This document shows, piece after piece, positions 58,402 to 64,000 of a DNA stretch of 64,000 bases. The notes below the pieces were generated by a model, which worked only from the letters and a program-made list of their open reading frames with translations, was not told the DNA's origin and made no database searches. The stretch is taken from NCBI GenBank assembly GCA_039683095.1, contig JBDKSB010000012.1:342293-406292 (forward strand), written 5' to 3'. The stretch's first letter is position 1; the number at the start of each line of letters is the position of its first letter. Source of the DNA: Acidobacteriota bacterium (GTDB taxonomy: Bacteria > Acidobacteriota > Aminicenantia > Aminicenantales > Saccharicenantaceae). The position numbers and the translations under genes were made by a program.

Positions 58402-60294
58402 ATGACCGGCAGCCGCCTTCCGGAAGCGCCGCCCGCCGCGGCCCGCCCGCGGGCGCGGACGGCGCTTCTCCGGCCCGCCTCCCTGGCCGTCCTCATCCTG
58501 ACGGTCGTCGTCATCATCGTCGCCATCCCCGCCAACCTGAAGCGGCAGCGCACCGTCTCCCTCGGCGGCGTCGAGGGCCAGGTGAACGCTTCCGGCGAAG
58601 TCGTCTTCACCCGCGTCGCGCCCGGCACCCCCTCGGCCAAGGCCGGGATCGCCCAAGGCGACATCCTCGTCGCCGTCGATGGCCAGGCCCTGAAAGGCAG
58701 CCCGGCCCCGGCCCGGATCCTCGGCCGGCTCGACGGCCGGGCGGGAACGGCCGTGAGCCTGACCGTCCGCACCGGCGACTCCCCACCCCGCACCGTCTCC
58801 GTCATGAGGTCCCCCGAGCCCGGCAGCATCGCCGAGCGATTGGGCTCCATCGGCATCGGGACGAACGTCATCATCGGCTACCTGATCTTCCTGGACATCG
58901 TCGTCCTCCTGGTCTACCTCGGCGTTTCGGTCGTGCTGATCCTGCACCGCCGCGGCACCCCGCTGACCTATTTCGGCTCCGTCGCGCTGGCCACGTTCGG
59001 CGCCGCGGCCACCACGAGCGTCCAGGTCCTGGCTTACGAACCCAGCGGCTGGGGCCGGCTGGCGGCCGCGCTCGTGCCGACGGGATTCGCCGCGGCCTTC
59101 ACCTTCATGGGATTCCTCTACCCGAACGGCCGCTGGGTGCCTCGCGGCGGCCGGGTCATGGCCGCCGTCGTCTGGGCCTGGACGTTCGCCCAATGGTTCT
59201 GGCCCGCGGCGCGTCCGGGCAACTGGGGGTCCGTTCCCGCGCTGGCCGTCTACCTGGCGATGATCGTGGCCATGTTCGCCGCCCAGGTCCGCCGCTACCG
59301 GCGGGCGGCCACGCCCGCGGAGCGCGAGCAGATCAAGTGGTTCGTCGCGGCGCTGGCCTCGGTCGTCGTCGGATACGCCGTCTCCCAGGCCGCGGCCCTG
59401 GCCATCGGCGAGCTGGCCCGGCGCCCGGCCGGCGTCCCGGGCGTGGCCGTCTTCGTCCTCTGGCAGATCAGCACGCTCGGCTACCAGGTCCCCTACGCCC
59501 TGCTGGCCGTGGCCATCGGCCGGGCCCTGCTGAAGCACCGGCTCTGGGACATCGACGTCGTCATCAACCGGTCGCTCGTCTACAGCTCCGTGACCACGCT
59601 CCTGGCCGTCCTGAGCGCCGTCCTTCTGCCCCTCGTGAGCCGGCTGATCGGCCGGCTGGCCGGCAAGGTCTCGCCGGCGCTGGCCGTGCTCATCACCGCC
59701 GCCTTCCCCATCCTGGCCTTCAATCCCCTGCGGGCCCGCGTCCAGCGCTTCGTCGACCGGCGCATGAAGCCCGAGGACGTCACCTTTGACGAGACGAGCG
59801 ATCTCCTCGGCCTCGAGCTCCAGGCCTGGCTTGGCCCGGGCGAGCTGATGGGCACGCTGGTCGGCAGCGTGGCCGGGCAGCTGGACCTGGCCGCGGCCGC
59901 GGCCTACGTTCCCGAAGGCGGGGACGGACGGCTCGTCCTGGCCAGGGAAACGCCCAGCGGCGCCGGGTCGCCGCACGAGCTCGCGCTTGGGGACGAGGCC
60001 CGGGGCCGGCTCCGCCAGGGAGGGGTCGTGGCGCCGCCCGACGGTTCGGCGTTCTCGTTCCTCGTGCCGCTCGTCGCCGCCAGGACCCCAGGCGCCGAGC
60101 TCAGCGGCGTGCTGGCCCTCGGCGCCCGCCGGAACGGCCGGGGCTACACGACGCCGCTCGAGCGGGGCCTGCGGGTCCTGGGCGTCGAGGCCGGCAAGGC
60201 GATCTACGTGGCCCGGCTGCGAGAGTCCGACCGCTCGGGCCTCGAGGACCGGCTCGACCGGATCGAGCGCCGGATCGCCGAACTCAAGCCCTAG
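58402..60294 (+). CDS. PDZ domain / multi-transmembrane / GAF-like orphan sensor
   Basis: A 630-residue protein. One transmembrane helix (about 27-45, LAVLILTVVVIIVAI) leads to an extracytoplasmic PDZ domain (about 55-135, VFTRVAPGTPSAKAGIAQGD). About seven helices follow (about 150-450), with TPAEREQIKWFVAALASVVV and RALLKHRLWDIDVVINRSLV, the pattern found in membrane sensor histidine kinases of this type. Residues about 470-600 look like a GAF domain (AAAAAYVPEGGDGRLVLARE, LSGVLALGARRNGRGYTTPL). A short coiled coil ends the protein. There is no HisKA or HATPase domain, so the protein senses without an evident catalytic output. The stop overlaps the convergent radical SAM gene by 4 bp. Confidence 0.85.
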   Translation: MTGSRLPEAPPAAARPRARTALLRPASLAVLILTVVVIIVAIPANLKRQRTVSLGGVEGQVNASGEVVFTRVAPGTPSAKAGIAQGDILVAVDGQALKGSPAPARILGRLDGRAGTAVSLTVRTGDSPPRTVSVMRSPEPGSIAERLGSIGIGTNVIIGYLIFLDIVVLLVYLGVSVVLILHRRGTPLTYFGSVALATFGAAATTSVQVLAYEPSGWGRLAAALVPTGFAAAFTFMGFLYPNGRWVPRGGRVMAAVVWAWTFAQWFWPAARPGNWGSVPALAVYLAMIVAMFAAQVRRYRRAATPAEREQIKWFVAALASVVVGYAVSQAAALAIGELARRPAGVPGVAVFVLWQISTLGYQVPYALLAVAIGRALLKHRLWDIDVVINRSLVYSSVTTLLAVLSAVLLPLVSRLIGRLAGKVSPALAVLITAAFPILAFNPLRARVQRFVDRRMKPEDVTFDETSDLLGLELQAWLGPGELMGTLVGSVAGQLDLAAAAAYVPEGGDGRLVLARETPSGAGSPHELALGDEARGRLRQGGVVAPPDGSAFSFLVPLVAARTPGAELSGVLALGARRNGRGYTTPLERGLRVLGVEAGKAIYVARLRESDRSGLEDRLDRIERRIAELKP

Positions 60295-61361
60295 CGCGTC
60301 CCGAAACGCTCCCGCCGGGCCCGGGCGATGCCGCAAAGATAAGGCACGGGCTCCGTCAGCGTGCCGGTCTCAAGTAGCGACCAGGCCGGGCATCGGCCGC
60401 AGAAAGCCCGCGCCTCGCAGTCTCCGCACACCGGCGAGGCCGGCGGCGCGGCGTCGACGAAGGCGCAGACGCTCCGCCAGGCCGCGCGAAAGCCGATCTC
60501 GAGCGGCCGGGCCGCCGGCCGGGGCAGGAGCGAGCAGGCGTTCATCCGCCCGGCCGCGTCGACGACGAAGGCCGCCCGGCCGGCCCGGCAATAGAAATTC
60601 CCGTGGGCCGGGGCGGCGGCGCCCTTGAGAGCGAGCTCGATCCATTCGTCGGCCGAGGCCCGGTCCGCGGCCTCGAGCCCGACCCCCTCCTCCGCCGGCA
60701 GACGGCAGTCGTCCGCCGCCGAGGGCGCCCCGTCGGGTCGGCGGGAAAGGAGCCAGCTCGCGGAGAACGGCACGCCCCAGTTTCGGGCCGTCCGGCGCAT
60801 CTCCTCGAGCTCGCCGGCGTTGCGGCGGGTCAGGGTGGTCTTGAGCCCGAGCGGCAGGCCGCGCTCGAGCAGGGCCTCGATGCCCTTCAGGCAAGCGGCG
60901 TGGCTGCCCGGGACGCCCGTGACCGCCTCGGCCGTGGGCGCAGTGGCGCCGTAGAGGGTGATCTCGATCCGGCTGGGCGGCGCCTGGGCCAGGCGGGCGG
61001 CCACGTCCCGGGTGATCAGGGTGCCGTTGGTGTAGAGGGCCAGGACCAGGCCCAGCCGCGTCAGAGGCTCGTAGATCCCGAAGAAGTCGCGGCGGGCCAG
61101 GGCCTCGCCGCCGGTGACGAGCAGGAAAACCATGCCCGCGTCGACCGCCTGCCGGGCCAGCTCGAGCCAGGCCTGGCCCGGGATGTCAGCGTCCGCCTCC
61201 CGCCCCGCGCCGCCGGGGGGCCGGCGGACATAGCACATGCGGCAGTCCAGGTTGCAGCGGGCCGTCAGCTCGAACGTGCCGTGGGCCGGCTGGCGGTCGG
61301 CGGCCGCCCGCCGCAGCAGGGCCCGGACGAGCGATCCATAGTCCCGGGCCGGGGCGGTCAC
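60291..61361 (-). CDS. Radical SAM/SPASM peptide maturase of a RiPP cluster
   Basis: A 356-residue enzyme. The radical SAM cluster is CNLDCRMC (C36, C40, C43) in FELTARCNLDCRMCYVRRP, followed by LLVTGGEALARRDFFGIYEP (GGE SAM-binding motif). The C-terminal SPASM-like region supplies further cysteines: FYCRAG, NACSLL, VCGDCEARAFCGRC (CX2CX5CX2C) and YLCGIA, enough for auxiliary iron-sulfur clusters. Such enzymes form thioether or C-C crosslinks in precursor peptides. Its start overlaps the PqqD-like gene by 4 bp, and a two-cysteine peptide is encoded just upstream. The final CX2C replaces the usual CX3C spacing. Confidence 0.92.
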   Translation of the reverse strand: MTAPARDYGSLVRALLRRAAADRQPAHGTFELTARCNLDCRMCYVRRPPGGAGREADADIPGQAWLELARQAVDAGMVFLLVTGGEALARRDFFGIYEPLTRLGLVLALYTNGTLITRDVAARLAQAPPSRIEITLYGATAPTAEAVTGVPGSHAACLKGIEALLERGLPLGLKTTLTRRNAGELEEMRRTARNWGVPFSASWLLSRRPDGAPSAADDCRLPAEEGVGLEAADRASADEWIELALKGAAAPAHGNFYCRAGRAAFVVDAAGRMNACSLLPRPAARPLEIGFRAAWRSVCAFVDAAPPASPVCGDCEARAFCGRCPAWSLLETGTLTEPVPYLCGIARARRERFGTR

Positions 61362-61624
61362 GGCTCGAGCAGCCCCTTGCGGCCGAGCTCGTCGAGGAAG
61401 GCCCGGACGTCGGCGCGAGCCCGCTCCGGGTCGACGGCGAACCTCGCGGCGACCCCCGCCGCGATCTCTTCCGGAGAGCGGTCCTCCGCCAAGAGTTCCC
61501 AGACGCAGCGGCCGGCGGCGTTGAGGACGACCAGGGCGTTCATCTCCAGGACCTTCGCGCCGAGCGGCACGAGCAGGTCCCGGCCCCCGACGCGCTGCAG
61601 CCGGAAATCACTGCTCCGCTTCAT
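61358..61624 (-). CDS. PqqD-like RiPP recognition element protein
   Basis: An 88-residue protein with the winged-helix PqqD pattern: LLVPLGAKVLEMNALVVLNA followed by AGRCVWELLAEDRSPEEIAAGVA and DVRAFLDELGRKGLLEP. Members bind the leader region of a precursor peptide and present it to the radical SAM partner. The ATG overlaps nothing upstream. Its stop overlaps the maturase start (ATGA), so both are made together. It is not true PqqD because no other pqq gene is present. Confidence 0.92.
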   Translation of the reverse strand: MKRSSDFRLQRVGGRDLLVPLGAKVLEMNALVVLNAAGRCVWELLAEDRSPEEIAAGVAARFAVDPERARADVRAFLDELGRKGLLEP

Positions 61625-61728
61625 GCGCGCTGCGCCTTGCCCCCCGGCCGCCGCCTGGACGCCGGGCAGGGCGGTCCTCTCCCCGCGTCCTCCGTTCCCG
61701 GCGGCAGGATCCGTGGAACGGTCCCGGC

Positions 61729-61887
61729 CTACACCTCGGTCAGCCCGCAGACCTGGATGGTGGAGAAGTTGCAGCCGCCCAGCTTCGGCTGGAGATCGAC
61801 GGGGACGACGGTCGCTTCCGGCGGCTCGTAGGCTTCCCGGCGCTCCTCGTCCGCGTCGCGGCTCTTGATGAGGTCCCGATCTTCCAT
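61729..61887 (-). CDS. Putative RiPP precursor peptide with two C-terminal cysteines
   Basis: A 52-residue product from ATG 61887 with GGAGGG 7 nt upstream. The longer frame to 62013 has no ribosome-binding site and crosses the promoter. The N-terminal half is highly charged (MEDRDLIKSRDADEERREAY). A leader-like YEPPEATVVPVDLQP segment follows, then a short core, LGGCNFSTIQVCGLTEV, with C39 and C47 spaced by seven residues. There is no signal peptide. The YxPP...V...L leader pattern is shared by peptides matured by radical SAM/PqqD pairs. The gene is first in the operon, and no protease or exporter is adjacent. Confidence 0.85.
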   Translation of the reverse strand: MEDRDLIKSRDADEERREAYEPPEATVVPVDLQPKLGGCNFSTIQVCGLTEV

Positions 61888-61929
61888 AGAACCCTCCAAT
61901 TCCCCAAGGATCGCGAAATGTATGGTCCG

Positions 61930-61959
61930 ACTATAAGCGTCCGGCGGGACGCTTGTCAA
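61930..61959 (-). promoter_or_regulatory. Strong sigma70 promoter of the RiPP operon
   Basis: Minus strand TTGACA (61954-61959), 18-bp spacer, TATAGT (61930-61935), 43 nt before the precursor ATG. The spacer is an inverted repeat, AGCGTCC-CGCC-GGACGCT, that could be an operator. Confidence 0.75.
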
Positions 61960-61999
61960 GACGCGCGCCATGAAGATGCCCTCTCCCGGGGCAACCTGA

Positions 62000-62028
62000 T
62001 TGACCCGACTCACCGGGCGACCTATAAT
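62000..62028 (+). promoter_or_regulatory. Near-consensus sigma70 promoter of the oxidoreductase operon
   Basis: TTGACC (62000-62005), 17-bp spacer, TATAAT (62023-62028). A start near 62035 gives a leader of about 36 nt. Confidence 0.8.
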
Positions 62029-62070
62029 AGACCTTCAACCGAGACCGTCAACTGTCAAGGAGAGAGGCTC

Positions 62071-62613
62071 ATGGTCGAAATCCGTTTCCACGGCCGGGGC
62101 GGTCAGGGGACCGTCGTCGCCTCCAAGATCCTGGCCGACGCCATCGCCAAGGAGGGCAAGTGGGTCCAGGCCTACCCCGAATTCGGGGTGGAGAGACGGG
62201 GTTCGCCCGTCGTCGCCTTCCTCAGGATCGACGACAAGCCCATCTATGACAAGAGCCGCATCTACACGCCCGATGACGTCGTCGTCGTCGACCCGACCCT
62301 GGTCGAGGCCATCGACGTCACCGTGGGCCTCAAGCCCGGCGGCACGATCATCGTCAACAGCGACCGCCGGCCCGGGGACTTCCCCTTCTCCGGCAAGTTC
62401 AACGTCCGGACGATCGACGCCACCAAGATCGCCGTCGCCCACAAGCTCGGCAATATGGCCACGCCGATCGTCAACACGGCCGTCGCCGGGGCGGTCATCA
62501 AGATCCTCGGCCTGACCAAGCCCGAGTTCCTGGCCGCGGCCATCCGGGAAGGGATCGCCGTCAAGCCCGAGGACAACGTCGCGGCGGCCCAGGAAGCCTA
62601 CGATAAGGCCTGA
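62071..62613 (+). CDS. porG: 2-oxoacid:ferredoxin oxidoreductase, gamma subunit
   Basis: A 180-residue subunit from ATG 62071 with AAGGAGAG upstream. FHGRGGQGTVVASKILADAI is the family's N-terminal loop, and AYPEFGVERRGSPVVAFLRI follows as in pyruvate and ketoisovalerate oxidoreductase gamma subunits. The four-subunit archaeal-type enzyme oxidises pyruvate (or another 2-oxoacid) and CoA to acyl-CoA, CO2 and reduced ferredoxin, a hallmark of anaerobic metabolism. The frame upstream of 62071 crosses the promoter. The gene is first in an operon with the delta and alpha subunits. Pyruvate as substrate is the default assumption. Confidence 0.93.
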   Translation: MVEIRFHGRGGQGTVVASKILADAIAKEGKWVQAYPEFGVERRGSPVVAFLRIDDKPIYDKSRIYTPDDVVVVDPTLVEAIDVTVGLKPGGTIIVNSDRRPGDFPFSGKFNVRTIDATKIAVAHKLGNMATPIVNTAVAGAVIKILGLTKPEFLAAAIREGIAVKPEDNVAAAQEAYDKA

Positions 62614-62626
62614 CGAGAGGAACGCG

Positions 62627-62923
62627 ATGAGACCGAAGAAAGCCAAGAAGATCGTTTTCAACTCGGCCGAGGACATGCCCACCATGATCTGCTCGGTCGG
62701 CTCCCAGACCCACAACCTGACCGGGGCCTGGCGGAACATCCGGCCGGAAATGGACCGGACCAAGTGCATCAAGTGCGGCATGTGCTGGAAGTTCTGCCCC
62801 GAGCCCGCGATCGAGGTCGTCGGCGAGTGGCCGGTCGTGGATTACGACTACTGCAAGGGCTGCGGCATCTGCGCCGAGGAATGCCCGGCCAAGTGCATCG
62901 CCATGGTGGAGGAGCGCCGATGA
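62627..62923 (+). CDS. porD: 2-oxoacid:ferredoxin oxidoreductase, delta (ferredoxin-like) subunit
   Basis: A 98-residue subunit with two complete [4Fe-4S] motifs, CIKCGMCWKFCP and CKGCGICAEECP (each CX2CX2CX3CP). The N-terminal extension (about 40 residues, ending RNIRPEMDRTK) is typical of Por/Vor delta subunits. It passes electrons from the thiamine-dependent catalytic subunits to external ferredoxin. It lies 13 bp after the gamma gene and its stop overlaps the alpha start by 4 bp. Confidence 0.95.
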   Translation: MRPKKAKKIVFNSAEDMPTMICSVGSQTHNLTGAWRNIRPEMDRTKCIKCGMCWKFCPEPAIEVVGEWPVVDYDYCKGCGICAEECPAKCIAMVEERR

Positions 62924-64000
62924 AAAAAGTCATCATGGGCAACCACGCGCTGTCGTACGGCGCGATGCTGTCCCGGGCCCAGGTCATCTCGGCCTACCCG
63001 ATCACGCCCCAGACCCAGGTCGTCGAGCTCCTCTCGGAGATGTGCGCCGACGGCACGCTCAACGCCCAGTTCATCAAGGTCGAGTCCGAGCACTCGGCCA
63101 TGGCCTCCTGCATCGGCGCCTCGGCCGCCGGGGCGCGGGCCTTCACCGCGACCTCGTCCCAGGGGCTGGCCCTGATGCACGAGATGCTCCACTGGGCCGG
63201 CGGCGGGCGCCATCCCATCGTCATGGGCGAGGTCAACCGGTCCATGGCCCCTGGCTGGTCGATCTGGGCCGACCAGAACGACAGCCTGTCCCAGCGGGAC
63301 ACGGGCTGGATGCAGTTCTACTGCGCCTCCAACCAGGAGGTCCTGGACACGGTCATCCAGGCGTTCAAGGTCGCCGAGACGCTGATGCTCCCGGCCATGG
63401 TCATCCTCGACGCGTTCGCCCTGTCCCACACCTACGAGGTCGTCGATGTCCCGGACCAGGCCCTGGTCGACAAGTTCCTGCCGCCGTTCAAGCCGGCCAT
63501 CAAGCTGGACCCGGCGGACCCGCGGGCCTTCGGCGGCCTGACCGGGTCCGAGCACTACATGGAGCTCCGCTACAAGCTCGAGAAGGACATGGAGAAGGCC
63601 CCGGCCCTGATCGAGGAGACGGGCCGCGAATACGAGAAGCTCTTCGGCCGACGCCTCGGCCTCATCGACCCCTACCGGTGCGAGGACGCCGACTTCGTCT
63701 TCGTCACCTCGGGCACGGCCGGCTACACGGCCCGGGTGGCCGTCGACGAGCTCCGGGCCTCGGGGGTCAAGGCGGGGAACCTGCGCATGAAGCTCTTCCG
63801 CCCCTTCCCCTTCCAGGCGGTCCGCGAGGTGCTGGCCAAGGTCAAGAAGGCGGCCGTCGTCGACCGCAACTGCTCGTACGGCGCCGGCGGCATCTTTTAC
63901 CAGGAGGTCAAGTCGGCGGTCTACGGCTGGCCGGGCATGCCCCCGATCCTCGGCTACGTCACCGGGCTCGGCGGGCGCGACATCACGACCGACTCGTTCA
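62920..64000 (+). CDS. porA: 2-oxoacid:ferredoxin oxidoreductase, alpha subunit (3' end beyond window)
   Basis: The first 360 codons of the alpha subunit are visible. VISAYPITPQTQVVELLSEM is the substrate-site loop, VESEHSAMASCIGASAAGAR the next conserved strand and WADQNDSLSQRDTGWMQFYC the WxDxxDxxxxRDtGW signature of pyruvate/2-ketoisovalerate oxidoreductases. Later FRPFPFQAVREVLA and AAVVDRNCSYGAGG lie in the domain III region. It binds the 2-oxoacid, while thiamine diphosphate sits mainly on the beta subunit, which should follow beyond the right edge. The start overlaps the delta stop (ATGA). Confidence 0.94.
   Translation, partial: MKKVIMGNHALSYGAMLSRAQVISAYPITPQTQVVELLSEMCADGTLNAQFIKVESEHSAMASCIGASAAGARAFTATSSQGLALMHEMLHWAGGGRHPIVMGEVNRSMAPGWSIWADQNDSLSQRDTGWMQFYCASNQEVLDTVIQAFKVAETLMLPAMVILDAFALSHTYEVVDVPDQALVDKFLPPFKPAIKLDPADPRAFGGLTGSEHYMELRYKLEKDMEKAPALIEETGREYEKLFGRRLGLIDPYRCEDADFVFVTSGTAGYTARVAVDELRASGVKAGNLRMKLFRPFPFQAVREVLAKVKKAAVVDRNCSYGAGGIFYQEVKSAVYGWPGMPPILGYVTGLGGRDITTDSF

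Noticed and set aside
1-64000. CRISPR array, prophage or integrase island
   Set aside because: No regularly spaced repeats, cas genes, integrase or phage structural genes were found.

Overview
The window is a GC-rich (roughly two-thirds G+C), densely coded bacterial chromosome segment with no rRNA, tRNA, CRISPR array, phage gene or transposase that I can see. Long carboxypeptidase-regulatory/TonB-dependent outer-membrane receptors, a GWxTD-domain protein, a sulfatase-fold/TPR fusion, FecR/TPR operons and a pyruvate:ferredoxin-oxidoreductase-type operon together suggest a Gram-negative, probably anaerobic member of the Acidobacteriota/Aminicenantota group. That placement is inference from gene content, not a database result.

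Layout. 1-2777 (minus): an operon running from a small secreted four-cysteine peptide through a beta-propeller and a redoxin to an ABC exporter cut by the window edge. 3115-4785: urocanate hydratase. 4948-9206: a cyclic-di-GMP module (GAF-GGDEF-PilZ cyclase, coiled-coil protein, HD-GYP protein), followed by an iron-sulfur flavoprotein. 10121-12874: an M16 peptidase bordered on both sides by inverted copies of a GGGACATGATACC repeat. 13368-24566: two TonB-dependent receptors enclosing a sulfatase-fold/TPR protein, a GWxTD protein and a TPR protein. 25130-29103: an envelope operon of FecR, TPR and coiled-coil proteins. 29235-33654: a translation operon (rsmD, rpmE, prfA, prmC) with two unknown genes. 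33765-37385: an ABC-2 transporter, a PF14907-type nucleotidyltransferase and a CarboxypepD_reg-like protein under one promoter. 37476-55774: an 18-kb unidirectional exopolysaccharide cluster with flippase, four glycosyltransferase genes, two Wzy/WaaL-like proteins, a VanZ-initiating-transferase fusion, a geranylgeranyl-reductase-like flavoprotein, an outer-membrane barrel, Wza, Wzc and a TPR protein. 56141-58280: thiC coupled to an AP-endonuclease-2-fold gene. 58402-60294: a PDZ/multi-TM/GAF-like orphan sensor. 60291-61887: a compact RiPP cluster (two-cysteine precursor, PqqD-like recognition element, radical SAM/SPASM maturase). 62071-64000: the gamma, delta and partial alpha subunits of a 2-oxoacid:ferredoxin oxidoreductase.

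How the parts work together. The exopolysaccharide cluster is a complete Wzx/Wzy-like route: a lipid-linked sugar initiator, glycosyltransferases, flippase, polymerases, a tyrosine-kinase copolymerase and an export channel. Most of its genes overlap by a few bases, which implies translational coupling. Strong sigma70-like promoters (TTGACA or TTGACC with 17-18 bp spacers) can be read upstream of many units.

The best candidates for undescribed biology are two small-peptide systems: the RiPP locus at 60291-61887, and the CX6C...CX6C secreted peptide linked to a propeller, a CxxC redoxin and an ABC exporter at 1-2777. The RiPP promoter and the promoter of the nucleotidyltransferase/ABC operon 24.5 kb away match at 23 of 30 positions, including much of the spacer, so the two units may be co-regulated.
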